In this document: piece by piece, positions 31,669 through 40,556 of the stretch | Layout of the letters: each line of letters begins with the position of its first letter | Numbering within the stretch: position 1 is the stretch's first letter | Assembly (NCBI RefSeq): GCF_003353055.1 | Contig: NZ_QKWJ01000017.1 | Span: 62,001 to 126,000 of the forward strand | Origin: Cupriavidus lacunae | Lineage (GTDB): Bacteria; Pseudomonadota; Gammaproteobacteria; Burkholderiales; Burkholderiaceae | Length of the DNA: 64,000 nucleotides | Direction of reading: 5' to 3' | Program-made: the position numbers and the translations under genes | Notes under the pieces: model-generated | What the model saw: only the letters and a program-made list of their open reading frames with translations | Told to the model about the DNA's origin: nothing | Database searches by the model: none

Positions 31669-31737
31669 CAATCGCAGCATGCAGGGCCGCCAGGCCGAGG
31701 CAGGCGGGTAGACAGACAAACAGATACGGAGTCGACA

Positions 31738-32490
31738 GTGCAGAAAGTTTTCCGAATCGGCCAGATCGTGCCGAGCTCCAACACCACCATGGAAACTGAG
31801 ATCCCGGCGATGCTGGCCGCGCGCCAGCTGGTGCGCCCGGAACGCTTCACCTTCCACTCAAGCCGGATGCGGATGAAGAAGGTGGTCAAGGAAGAGCTGG
31901 CGGCCATGGACGCCGAATCCGACCGCTGCGCGGTGGAACTGAGCGACGCCCGCGTCGACGTGCTTGGCTATGCCTGCCTGGTGGCCATCATGGCGATGGG
32001 CCACGGCTACCACCGCGTGTCCGAGCAGCGCCTGCAGGCGCACACCGCCGAGAACGGCGGTGATGCGCCGGTGATCACCAGCGCCGGCGCGCTGGTCGAT
32101 GCACTCAAGGTGATGGGCGCGAAGCGCATCGCCGTGGTGGCGCCCTATATGAAGCCGCTGACCGAGCTGGTGGTCGACTACATCCGCAACGAGGGCTATG
32201 AGGTGGTCGACTACCGCGCGCTGGAGATCCCCGACAACCTCGAAGTCGGCCGCCACGACCCGGCACGCCTGCCGGAGATCGTCGCGCAGATGAATACGGC
32301 CGATGCCGATGTCATCGTGCTGTCGGCGTGCGTGCAGATGCCGTCGCTGCCGGCCGTGGCCAAGGTCGAGGCGATGACCGGCAAGCCGGTGGTCACCGCC
32401 GCCGTCGCCACCACCTACGCTCTGCTCAAGCGGCTCGGGCTGGAGCCGGTGGTGCCGGGCGCCGGCGCGCTGCTGTCGGGCGCTTACTGA
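31738..32490 (+). CDS. nicE: maleate isomerase
   Basis: A 250-residue Asp/Glu racemase-superfamily enzyme that converts maleate to fumarate, the last step of the pathway. The two catalytic cysteines are Cys80 (GYACLVAIM) and Cys198 (LSACVQMPSL), the same numbering reported for known maleate isomerases. The N-terminal IGQIVPSSNTTME binds the carboxylates. The start is a GTG with GGAG about 9 bases upstream. First gene of the nicE-nicD-nicX-nicF operon, under the predicted promoter at 31640. Confidence 0.95.
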   Translation: MQKVFRIGQIVPSSNTTMETEIPAMLAARQLVRPERFTFHSSRMRMKKVVKEELAAMDAESDRCAVELSDARVDVLGYACLVAIMAMGHGYHRVSEQRLQAHTAENGGDAPVITSAGALVDALKVMGAKRIAVVAPYMKPLTELVVDYIRNEGYEVVDYRALEIPDNLEVGRHDPARLPEIVAQMNTADADVIVLSACVQMPSLPAVAKVEAMTGKPVVTAAVATTYALLKRLGLEPVVPGAGALLSGAY

Positions 32491-32501
32491 AGGGGGCGGC
32501 C

Positions 32502-33332
32502 ATGGCAGACAGCACCTTCCTCTACGGCGCCAACGTCCACGCCAACGGCATCCGCCAGCACTACCTGCGCTATGGCGGGCAGGGCGGCGCGCGTGCGCAG
32601 CGCGATGCCGTCATCATCGTGCCGGGCATCACCAGCCCGGCGGTGACCTGGGGCTTTGTCGGCGAGCAGTTCGGCCGGCAGTTCGATACCTATGTGCTCG
32701 ACGTGCGCGGCCGCGGCCTGTCGCAGGCCGGCGCGGAACTGGACTACAGCCTCGATGCGCAGGCCGCCGACGTGGTTGCGTTTGCGCAGGCCCTAGGGCT
32801 GCAGCGCTATGCCATCGTCGGCCATTCGATGGGCGCGCGCATCGGCATCCGCGCCGCGCGCAGCCAGCCTGCCGGCCTGACGCGCTTGGTGCTGGTCGAT
32901 CCGCCCGTGTCGGGCCCGGGCCGCCGCCCGTATCCGTCGCAGCTGCCGTGGTACATCGATTCGATCCGGCTGGCGCAGCAGGGCATCGACGTGGAAGGCA
33001 TGCGCCGCTTCTGCCCGACCTGGACCGAGGACCAGCTGCGCCTGCGCGCGCAATGGCTGCATACCTGCGACGAGCGCGCGATCCTGGCCAGCTTCAATGG
33101 CTTCCATGAGGACGATATCCACGCCGACCTGCCGCATGTCGCCGTGCCGACCCTGCTGATGACCGCGGGCCGTGGCGACGTGATCCGGGAGGAAGACGTG
33201 CAAGAGATGCGCAAGCTGCTGCCCGCATTGCTGCTTGCACATGTCGCCAACGCCGGCCACATGATCCCGTGGGACGACGAGGCCGGCTTCTATCGCGCCT
33301 TCGGCGACTTCCTGGGTGCAGCGCTGAATTGA
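32502..33332 (+). CDS. nicD: N-formylmaleamate deformylase
   Basis: A 276-residue alpha/beta hydrolase. The nucleophile elbow GHSMGAR gives Ser109, and the C-terminal catalytic His is in NAGHMIPWDDEAGF. In P. putida NicD removes formate from N-formylmaleamate to give maleamate. The ATG at 32502 begins MADSTFLYGANVHANGIR, 11 bases after nicE, and AGGGGGCGG serves as ribosome binding site. The gene order between nicE and nicX strongly supports this assignment over a generic hydrolase. Confidence 0.93.
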   Translation: MADSTFLYGANVHANGIRQHYLRYGGQGGARAQRDAVIIVPGITSPAVTWGFVGEQFGRQFDTYVLDVRGRGLSQAGAELDYSLDAQAADVVAFAQALGLQRYAIVGHSMGARIGIRAARSQPAGLTRLVLVDPPVSGPGRRPYPSQLPWYIDSIRLAQQGIDVEGMRRFCPTWTEDQLRLRAQWLHTCDERAILASFNGFHEDDIHADLPHVAVPTLLMTAGRGDVIREEDVQEMRKLLPALLLAHVANAGHMIPWDDEAGFYRAFGDFLGAALN

Positions 33333-33345
33333 TCAAGGAGCGAAC

Positions 33346-34425
33346 ATGCCCGTAAGCGATTACGACCTGACCGCGGCGTGGAAGCAGGTGCTGACGCTGT
33401 CCAAGCTTGAGCCGGGGCAGACCGTCACCGTGCTGACCGGCGCCGCCACGCACCCGCAGACCTTGCGCACCGCGATGGTGGCGGCGGCATCGATGGGCGC
33501 CATCGTCAACCGGCTCGACCTGCCGCCGGTCAATGGCGAGAAGGCGCTGAGCCGCGACGCGCTGGCCTATCTCGGGACGACGCCGCTGACCGGCAACCCG
33601 GCCGCCATTGCCGCGCTCAAGGCGAGCGACCTGGTGCTTGACCTGATGACGCTGCTGTTCTCGCCCGAGCAGCACGAGATCCTGGCGCAAGGCACCAGGA
33701 TTCTGCTGGCAGTGGAGCCGCCCGAAGTGCTGGCACGACTGGTGCCGACCGAGGCCGACCGTGCCCGCGTCAAGGACGCGACCGCGCGGCTGGGCAAGGC
33801 GCGCGAGATGCATATCGTGTCCGACGCTGGCATGGACCTGCGCTGCCGCCTGGGCGAGTTCCCGGCGATCAGCGAGTACGGCTTTGTCGACGAGCCCGGC
33901 CGCTGGGACCACTGGCCGAGCGGCTTCGTGCTGACCTGGCCGGACGAGGGCGGCACCAACGGCACCATCGTGCTGGACCGCGGCGACATCCTGCTGCCGA
34001 TGAAGTCCTATATCCAGGCGCCGATCCGGATCACGGTCGAGGCCGGCTACGTGCGCCGCATCGAAGGCGGCCTCGATGCCGAGCTGCTGGCCGACTACAT
34101 GGCGTCGTTCAATGACCCCGAGGCCTATGCCATGTCGCATATCGGCTGGGGCCTGCAGCCGCGCGCCAGCTGGTCGGCGCTGGCGATGTACGACCGCGAG
34201 GCCACCATCGGCATGGACGCGCGCGCCTACGAGGGCAACTTCCTGTGCTCGCTCGGCCCCAACAACGAAGCGGGCGGCAGCCGCACCACCGCCTGCCATA
34301 TCGATATCCCGGTGCGCCACTGCACCGTCAGCCTGGACGGCGAGCCCGTGGTCGCGCGCGGCAAGGTGATGGACGGCCACCACGCGCCGGCCGCTTCTCT
34401 CTACAAGGACGCGCGCCATGGATGA
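33346..34425 (+). CDS. nicX: 2,5-dihydroxypyridine 5,6-dioxygenase
   Basis: A 359-residue non-heme Fe(II) extradiol-type ring-cleavage enzyme that opens 2,5-dihydroxypyridine to N-formylmaleamate. The 2-His-1-carboxylate iron ligands are His265 (MSHIGWG), His318 and Asp320 (ACHIDIP), at exactly the positions reported for P. putida NicX. It starts MPVSDYDLTAAWKQV, with AAGGAG upstream. It follows nicD by 13 bases and overlaps nicF by 8, implying translational coupling. Confidence 0.96.
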   Translation: MPVSDYDLTAAWKQVLTLSKLEPGQTVTVLTGAATHPQTLRTAMVAAASMGAIVNRLDLPPVNGEKALSRDALAYLGTTPLTGNPAAIAALKASDLVLDLMTLLFSPEQHEILAQGTRILLAVEPPEVLARLVPTEADRARVKDATARLGKAREMHIVSDAGMDLRCRLGEFPAISEYGFVDEPGRWDHWPSGFVLTWPDEGGTNGTIVLDRGDILLPMKSYIQAPIRITVEAGYVRRIEGGLDAELLADYMASFNDPEAYAMSHIGWGLQPRASWSALAMYDREATIGMDARAYEGNFLCSLGPNNEAGGSRTTACHIDIPVRHCTVSLDGEPVVARGKVMDGHHAPAASLYKDARHG

Positions 34426-35053
34426 CGCCGTGCAGACTTACCAGCGCCAGGGCTTCGGCGCAGCCATGGAGCTGCGTGCGCCGTACGGCCTGCTGATCAT
34501 CGACTTCGTCAACGGCTTTGCCGATCCGGCGGTGTTCGGCGGCGGCAATATCCCCGAGGCGATCCGCAATACGCAGCCGCTGCTGCGCGCCGCGCGCGAG
34601 CAGGGCTGGCCGGTGGCGCACAGCCGCATCGTGTTTGCCGATGACGACAGCGACCACAACATCTTCACGCTGAAGGTGCCGGGCATGCTGACGCTGAAGG
34701 AAGACGGCCACAACAGCCAGATCGTGCCGGAACTGGCGCCCGCGCCGGGCGAGCTGGTGGTGCGCAAGACGGTGCCGTCGGCGTTCTTCGGCACTTCGCT
34801 GGCGGCGTGGCTGACGCAGCGTGGCGTGCAGACGCTGCTGGTGGCCGGTTGCGTCACCAGCGGCTGCGTGCGCGCCAGCGTGGTCGACGCGATGTCGCTG
34901 GGCTTCCGCCCGCTGGTGGTGTCGGATTGCGTGGGCGACCGCGCGCTCGGTCCGCACGACGCCAACCTGTTCGACATGGCGCAAAAGTACGCGACGGTGC
35001 TGACGCGTGACGAGGCGCTGGCGCAGGTTGCCGGCGTGCGCGCCGCAGCCTGA
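34418..35053 (+). CDS. nicF: maleamate amidohydrolase
   Basis: A 211-residue isochorismatase-fold amidase that hydrolyses maleamate to maleate and ammonia. The catalytic triad is Asp29 (LLIIDFVNGF), Lys117 (VVRKTVPSAFFGT) and Cys150 (VAGCVTSGCVRAS, second Cys), preceded by the usual cis-peptide region VTSG. Its ATG lies inside the end of nicX. Last gene of the operon, convergent with the TetR gene, whose stop lies 28 bases on. Confidence 0.95.
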   Translation: MDDAVQTYQRQGFGAAMELRAPYGLLIIDFVNGFADPAVFGGGNIPEAIRNTQPLLRAAREQGWPVAHSRIVFADDDSDHNIFTLKVPGMLTLKEDGHNSQIVPELAPAPGELVVRKTVPSAFFGTSLAAWLTQRGVQTLLVAGCVTSGCVRASVVDAMSLGFRPLVVSDCVGDRALGPHDANLFDMAQKYATVLTRDEALAQVAGVRAAA

Positions 35054-35080
35054 GGCCTGGCGATGCGGCCGGGCCTGGCG

Positions 35081-35848
35081 TCAGCCTGCCGCCGCGCGCC
35101 GGCCGCGTGCCGCCTTGCGCGGCGCGGCCGGCGGCGCCACGTCCGCATCCGGCACCGCGCCGGGCACGGCCACCGCGCGCAGCACCGTCTGCTGCATCAC
35201 ATCGCGCCAGTGCGCCACCGCGGGCGGGCTCATCATGGGTTCGCCCAGGAAGGCGCTGAGCGTATGATGGTTGGAGTTGTAGAAGTAGCCAAGCGAAGCG
35301 ATCACGATATAGACGTCGCGCGCACCCGCATCTGGCCGGAACAGTCCCGCGGCCTTGCCGCGCGCGAGGATGCCGTCGAGCACCGACAGCGCGTAGCTGG
35401 AGATCTCGCGCAGTCGCTCCGACTTCTTCGCGTGCTTGCCCTGGCTCATGTTCTCGCTGGTCAGGATGGCGACGAACTCCGGATGGTCCAGGTAGTACTG
35501 CCAGACGAAGTCGATCAGCTGCGACAGCGCGCGCACGGGGTCGGCGGCGTCGAGCTCATGTTCCAGCTTCTGCTCGGCTTCATTGAGCTGCAGGTAGATG
35601 GTCTCGAGCACTTCGACAAACAGCTTTTCCTTGCTGCCGAAGTAGTAATAGATCATCCGGTCATAGGTCTTGGCCAGCGACGAGATGCGCTCGACGCGGC
35701 CGCCGTCGTAGCCGCGCTGGGCGAAGACCTTGATCGCAGCCTTCAGGATGCGGTCGCGGCTGTCCTGGGCTTGCCTGGCCCGGGTCCCGGCAGCCGCCCG
35801 CTTCGCGGTTGGCTTCAGCGCAGGCTTGGGCGCGGTCTTGATCGTCAT
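35081..35848 (-). CDS. TetR-family regulator of the nic region
   Basis: A 255-residue TetR protein. After a Lys/Ala/Pro-rich leader of about 25 residues, the HTH domain runs from DSRDRILKAAIKVFAQRGYDG to AKTYDRMIYYYFGSKEKLFVEVL (together about residues 28-80). A TetR_C-type ligand domain and a basic tail (RKAARGRRAAAG) follow. It is divergent from the intact Mo subunit gene with an 83-base gap, so it probably controls that gene. In P. putida the TetR protein NicS responds to nicotinate and controls nicAB, a plausible analogy but not proven here. Start ATG at 35848. Confidence 0.88.
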   Translation of the reverse strand: MTIKTAPKPALKPTAKRAAAGTRARQAQDSRDRILKAAIKVFAQRGYDGGRVERISSLAKTYDRMIYYYFGSKEKLFVEVLETIYLQLNEAEQKLEHELDAADPVRALSQLIDFVWQYYLDHPEFVAILTSENMSQGKHAKKSERLREISSYALSVLDGILARGKAAGLFRPDAGARDVYIVIASLGYFYNSNHHTLSAFLGEPMMSPPAVAHWRDVMQQTVLRAVAVPGAVPDADVAPPAAPRKAARGRRAAAG

Positions 35849-35931
35849 GGTCGATGCTTGGGCTGTTCCACTGTTGGCTTGCAGTATAACGGCGCCCCGG
35901 GCCGCAGCCGGTGAAGGGAGATGTAAGAACG

Positions 35932-38211
35932 ATGACGGCAACCAACCTGCAACCCGCGGCACAGGCCGACGCCGCCACGCCGCGCACGCTGCGGCTGGCG
36001 CTGCTGCAGGCCACCGGCGTGCTGCTGGTGACGCGCGCCCCGCAGGCGGCGGCGCGGCCGGCGCCCGGCCAGCCCGGCGCGGCGTCCGACTACGTGCCGG
36101 CGCTGCCCGATATCTTCGTCGCCGTGCGCGACACCGGCGAGGTGCTGGCCTTCAATGGGCACGTCGACCTGGGCACGGGCATCCGCACGGCGCTGGCGCA
36201 GATCGTGGCCGAAGAACTCGATGTGCCGCTCGGGCACGTGCGCATGGTGCTGGGCCATACAGAGGCGACGCCTAACCAGGGTCCCACTATCGCCAGCGCA
36301 TCGATCCAGATCTCGGCGCTGCCATTGCGCCGCGCCGCCGCCCAGGCGCGTGCGTGGCTGCAGGCCCGTGCCGCGCAGCAACTGGGCGTCGAGGCCGGCG
36401 GGCTGGAGGCAGAGGACGGTGTCTTTCGCGTTCCCGGCACGCAGGCCGGCATCGGCTATGGCGCGCTGATTGTCGGCGAGCACGTGGAGCTGCCACTGGC
36501 CGACGACATAGCGACCAAGCCGGTCGAGTCCTACCGCATCGTCGGCCGCGCGGCGGGCCGTGTCGATATCCCCGACAAGGCGCGTGGCGCGCTGACCTTT
36601 GTCCACGACGTGCGCGTGCCCGGCATGCTGCACGGCCGCGTGGTGCGCCCGCCGTATGCGGGGCGCGACAGCGGCGACTTTGTCGGCAACAGCCTGCTGG
36701 AAGTCGACCGCGACTCCGTGCGGGACGTGCCGGGACTGGTCGATGTGGTGGTGCAGGGCGACTTTGTCGGCGTGGTGGCCGAGCGCGAGGAGTACGCGGT
36801 GCTGGCCGCGCGCCGGCTGCGCGTGCGCTGGAAGCCGGTGCCGCCGCTGCCCGCGCTGGACGATCCCGAGCCTGCGCTGCGCGCCAACCCGGCCAAGCGG
36901 CGCGAACTGCTGGCCGAAGGCGAGCTGCCGGCAAACGGCGCCGGCACGGTCTTGCAACGGCGCTTCGTCTGGCCGTACCAGATGCACGGCTCCATCGGCC
37001 CGTCATGCGCCGTGGTCGACTGGCATGACGACGGCCTGACGGTCTGGTCCGGCACGCAGAACCCGCATGTGCTGCGCATCGACCTGGCAAAACTGTGCGG
37101 GCTCGGCGAGGACCGCATCGAGATCGTGCGCATGGAAGCCGCCGGCTGCTACGGGCGCAACTGCGCCGACGATGTGTGCGCCGATGCGGCACTGCTGTCG
37201 CGAACCGTCGGGCAGCCCGTGCGCGTGCAGCTTTCGCGCGAGCAGGAGCACCTGTGGGAGCCCAAAGGCGCGGCCCAGTTGATGGACGTCAGTGCCACGC
37301 TGGGGCCGGACGGCGCGCTGCTTGGCTACGACTTCACCAGCCGCTATCCCTCCAACGATGCGCCCACGCTGGCGCTGGTGCTGACCGGTGCCGTGCCCAA
37401 TGCGCCGCGCACGCTGGAGATGGGAGACCGCACCGCCGTGCCGCCGTACGCCTATGGCGCGCGCCGCATTGGATGCGACGACACGCCCGCAATCGTGCGC
37501 GCTTCGTGGCTGCGTGGCGTATCGGCGTTGCCCAATGCGTTCGCGCATGAGTGCGTGATCGATGAGCTGGCGGCACAGGCGGGTGCCGATCCCGTGGATT
37601 TCCGGCTGCGGCATTTGCCGGATGAGCGTGCCGCGGCGCTGCTGCGTGCCGTGGCCGAAGCGGCCGGCTGGCAGTGGGGCGTGGCCGGATCGCGCGGCAC
37701 GGCGGATGCCGACGGCCGGCTGCGCGGCCGGGGCGTGGCCTACGCCCGCTATATCCACAGCCGCTTCCCGGGCTTCGGCGCGGCCTGGGCCGCATGGGTG
37801 GTGGACCTGGCGGTGGACGCCGCCACTGGCCGCATCGCCATCGAAAAGGTGGTGGTGGGGCAGGACACCGGCATGATGGTCAATCCCGACGGCGTGCGCC
37901 ACCAGATCCACGGCAACGTGGTGCAGACGCTCAGCCGCGTGCTGAAAGAGCAGGTGCGCTTCGATGCCGACGGTGTCGCCAGCCGCGAATGGGGCAGCTA
38001 TCCGCTGCTGACCTTCCCGGAAATCCCGCCGATAGAAGTGGTGCTGATGCCGCGCCAGTCCGAGCCGCCGCTGGGCGCGGGCGAATCGGCTTCGCTGCCG
38101 GGCGCGCCGGCGATTGCCAATGCCTTGTTCGATGCGTTGGGGGTGCGGCTGCGCCGGCCGCCATTCGTGCCTGAGACGGTGCTGGCGACGATGAAGGCGA
38201 TGAAGGGCTGA
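35932..38211 (+). CDS. molybdopterin-binding hydroxylase subunit, probable catalytic chain of nicotinate dehydrogenase
   Basis: A 759-residue Mo chain of the isoquinoline 1-oxidoreductase/xanthine dehydrogenase family. It contains GHVDLGTGIRTALAQIVAEE in the N-terminal part, HGSIGPSCAV, CYGRNCADDVCADAALLSR, and the catalytic loop PPLGAGESASLPG with Glu718. It has no cytochrome domain and no signal peptide. No 2Fe-2S subunit gene lies beside it, so it likely partners NicA and the cytochrome chain encoded 6 kb away, whose own Mo domain is degenerate. The ATG at 35932 is chosen, with GGGAG upstream; a GTG seven codons earlier is an alternative. Divergent from the TetR gene. Confidence 0.88.
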   Translation: MTATNLQPAAQADAATPRTLRLALLQATGVLLVTRAPQAAARPAPGQPGAASDYVPALPDIFVAVRDTGEVLAFNGHVDLGTGIRTALAQIVAEELDVPLGHVRMVLGHTEATPNQGPTIASASIQISALPLRRAAAQARAWLQARAAQQLGVEAGGLEAEDGVFRVPGTQAGIGYGALIVGEHVELPLADDIATKPVESYRIVGRAAGRVDIPDKARGALTFVHDVRVPGMLHGRVVRPPYAGRDSGDFVGNSLLEVDRDSVRDVPGLVDVVVQGDFVGVVAEREEYAVLAARRLRVRWKPVPPLPALDDPEPALRANPAKRRELLAEGELPANGAGTVLQRRFVWPYQMHGSIGPSCAVVDWHDDGLTVWSGTQNPHVLRIDLAKLCGLGEDRIEIVRMEAAGCYGRNCADDVCADAALLSRTVGQPVRVQLSREQEHLWEPKGAAQLMDVSATLGPDGALLGYDFTSRYPSNDAPTLALVLTGAVPNAPRTLEMGDRTAVPPYAYGARRIGCDDTPAIVRASWLRGVSALPNAFAHECVIDELAAQAGADPVDFRLRHLPDERAAALLRAVAEAAGWQWGVAGSRGTADADGRLRGRGVAYARYIHSRFPGFGAAWAAWVVDLAVDAATGRIAIEKVVVGQDTGMMVNPDGVRHQIHGNVVQTLSRVLKEQVRFDADGVASREWGSYPLLTFPEIPPIEVVLMPRQSEPPLGAGESASLPGAPAIANALFDALGVRLRRPPFVPETVLATMKAMKG

Positions 38212-38455
38212 CAGTGTGCTCCCTCTCCCGCTTGCGGGGCAGGGTTGGGGTGAGGGGCGGCCAAAGTCAAGGCTGCAAACACTGGCACGCAAAGGTGCCC
38301 CTGCATCAATTTATATATTTGAGATAGCGCTTATTTCCGCCAGTCATGAGCGTTATGAGAAATGTATAAGTTTTCTCGACTGCAAAAGCCGGACGAGCCA
38401 TCCTATAGTCCGTTTCAAGCCGGGGAAGAACAACCACCTGAAGAGGAGGTGGAAC

Positions 38456-38689
38456 ATGCTGAAGAAGGCCTTACTGCTCACCGTGGCAGGTGCTGCACTT
38501 TGCGCTGGTGCAGCCTACGCTGTCCCTACGGGGCCGCGCGACCCGTTTACTGATGGTAGTAACCACGTATCGGTGGGCACTGAGCGGGTGGTCGAAGCAT
38601 CCCCGGAGTTGCTTGCAGTAGCCCGGCCGAAGGACTGCGACCCATATTGTGGTGGTGAACGGCAAGTCGGGGGAGGCGAAATTGCCTGA
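38456..38689 (+). CDS. small secreted peptide, 77 aa, unknown function
   Basis: A 77-residue product starting MLKKALLLTVAGAALCAGAAYA, a textbook signal peptide with probable cleavage after AYA at residue 22. The mature peptide of about 55 residues is polar with two close Cys (DCDPYCGGE). The ribosome binding site AGGAGG is perfect, 7 bases before the ATG, and TATAGT at 38404-38409 could be a -10. The surrounding DNA is less GC-rich than the neighbours. No family recognised. Confidence 0.6.
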   Translation: MLKKALLLTVAGAALCAGAAYAVPTGPRDPFTDGSNHVSVGTERVVEASPELLAVARPKDCDPYCGGERQVGGGEIA

Positions 38690-38909
38690 GCGAACTCCGG
38701 CCACAAGCCAAGAGACGCACGTAGTATGAATGGTGAGCCAGGAACCCGATAAGCCTTCCTGGCTCCCTATCCGCCAGGCGTCGCGCACGGAGCGATGGTA
38801 TCAAGTTCGCCGCGCCCGAGAACGGGTCGCAGCATGTGTTTCTGCGATTTAATGTGAGTCGGAGAACAAAACCGCGAGCGTCCAGGGGCGCTAGTCGTTT
38901 CCGCGCGCA

Positions 38910-39386
38910 CTACCCCCCATTCCCCTCGTCAATCTCACTCATCTTGCGCAGCAGATAAGTCACTGCCACGCGCTCGGCCGGGTTCAGGCTGCCGAAGGTC
39001 TGCTCCGAGATATCCTTCGCGAACGGCACGGTCTCATCGATCAAGGCCAGCCCGTCGGGCGTGACCGTCACCACCACCTTGCGCCGGTCATTGGGATCGT
39101 GCGACACCGCAATCAGCTTGCGCGACTTCAGCCGGTCGATAATGCCCCGCACCGTGGCCTGGTCGATCGCGGTGGCACGCACCACCTCGTTCATCGAACA
39201 AGGCTGGCGGTCCCTGACCGCGCACAGCACCACGAACTGCGCCGCGGTCAGCTGCGAATCCGGGATGGTCTGCTGGAAGATCGCCACGTGGCGCTGGTAG
39301 GCGCGCCGCAGCAGGTGGCCCACCTGCTCGGTGAAATCGTAGTCGGCGGCGGTCTTGCCGGAAGGCGTGTCGGAGGGCTGGGGCAC
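38910..39386 (-). CDS. MarR-family regulator, NicR candidate
   Basis: A 158-residue MarR protein. The winged helix is seen in SMNEVVRATAIDQATVRGIIDRL (about residues 64-86) and the wing in HDPNDRRKVVVTVTPDG. The start is a GTG at 39386 with AGG upstream; TATACT close upstream on the minus strand could be its -10. In P. putida the MarR protein NicR represses nicCDEFTP and nicXR until 6-hydroxynicotinate binds. This gene's place at the edge of the nic cluster makes it a candidate for the same role, acting on the 12-base operators. Confidence 0.88.
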   Translation of the reverse strand: MPQPSDTPSGKTAADYDFTEQVGHLLRRAYQRHVAIFQQTIPDSQLTAAQFVVLCAVRDRQPCSMNEVVRATAIDQATVRGIIDRLKSRKLIAVSHDPNDRRKVVVTVTPDGLALIDETVPFAKDISEQTFGSLNPAERVAVTYLLRKMSEIDEGNGG

Positions 39387-39562
39387 GAACCTGGTGCAGT
39401 GGGTAAGGTGACTCAGAGTATACCGAGGAAGGTGGCTGGAGGTGGCTGTAAGGTGGCCTTGGGCCGCCGGGGCGACGGCCGATGCCCTTGCGTCTTTTCG
39501 AATACAATCGTCGGGTCGTTTCGCGGGGCCGCCGTGCCCGCCCGCTTTCCCCTGTATTCCCC

Positions 39563-40489
39563 GTGCCTGCCTCCCAGAAGTCTCTCGCCGTACCTGCCGC
39601 GCTGCCGTCGCCGCAGCGCTCGGGGCTTGTCATCGCCGCCGTCGGCGCGATGCTGTTCTCCGCCAAGGCGATCGTCGCCAAGCTGATGTACCGCTACAAC
39701 GTCGATGCCGTGATGGTGATCACGCTGCGCATGCTGTTCGCGGTGCCGCTGTTCATGGCGATTGGCTGGTGGCAGTCGCGCCGGCTGGCGCCGCTGTCGT
39801 GGGCGGACCGCGGCCGCGTGGTGTTTCTCGGCTTTATCGGCTACTACCTGTCCAGCTTCCTCGATTTCATCGGCCTGCAATACATCACCGCCGGGCTGGA
39901 GCGGCTGATCCTGTTCCTGACGCCGTCGTTCGTGCTGCTGACCACCGCGCTGGTGTTCCGCCGGCCCATCGCCAAACGCCAGTGGGTGTCGCTGCTGCTG
40001 GCCTATGCTGGCATCGTGCTGGTGTTCGCGCACGACCTGGATGTCAGCGGCAGCCAGGTGTGGCTGGGCGGCGCGCTGGTGCTGGCCAGTGCCATGACTT
40101 ATGGTATCTACCTGATCCTGAGCGGCGAGCTGGTGCGGCGCATCGGCTCGCTGCGGCTGGTGGCGTATGCGATGTGCGTCTCGACCGCCTGCTGCGTGAT
40201 CCAGTACCTGGCGCTGGGCCGGCCGGTGGCGGAACTGGCGCAGCCGGCGCCGGTGATGTGGTTGTCACTCATCAATGCGGTGTTTTGCACCGTGCTGCCG
40301 GTGTCGATGACGATGGTGGCGGTGTCGCGCATCGGCGCGCCGATGGCGTCGCAGGCCGGCATGGTCGGCCCGGTGTCGACGCTGTTGCTGGGCTTCTGGC
40401 TGCTGGGCGAGCCCATCAGCGGCGTGCAGCTGGCCGGCAGTGCGCTGGTGATGGGCGGCATGTATTTGCTGTCGGCAAGAAAAACGTGA
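39563..40489 (+). CDS. EamA/DMT-family membrane transporter
   Basis: About 308 residues with ten predicted helices and two EamA repeats (first around GLVIAAVGAMLFSAKAIVAK, second from about residue 160). Members export amino acids or other metabolites, or have unknown substrates; the substrate cannot be told here. The start is uncertain. A GTG at 39563 gives a normal-length leader, while the ATG at 39482 lies upstream of a TACAAT hexamer that may be a -10. Followed closely by the SDR gene. Confidence 0.8.
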   Translation: MPASQKSLAVPAALPSPQRSGLVIAAVGAMLFSAKAIVAKLMYRYNVDAVMVITLRMLFAVPLFMAIGWWQSRRLAPLSWADRGRVVFLGFIGYYLSSFLDFIGLQYITAGLERLILFLTPSFVLLTTALVFRRPIAKRQWVSLLLAYAGIVLVFAHDLDVSGSQVWLGGALVLASAMTYGIYLILSGELVRRIGSLRLVAYAMCVSTACCVIQYLALGRPVAELAQPAPVMWLSLINAVFCTVLPVSMTMVAVSRIGAPMASQAGMVGPVSTLLLGFWLLGEPISGVQLAGSALVMGGMYLLSARKT

Positions 40490-40556
40490 TTCCGGGCCGG
40501 CCCTGCGAAAGACAACGGACGCGGCCCGCCAAAGACAACAGACAAAGGAGAAGGAC

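Noticed and set aside
39482-39562. Upstream ATG extension of the DMT transporter
   Set aside because: It adds 27 Arg-rich residues not expected in the family and contains a TACAAT that may be a promoter element; the GTG at 39563 fits better, though not proven.
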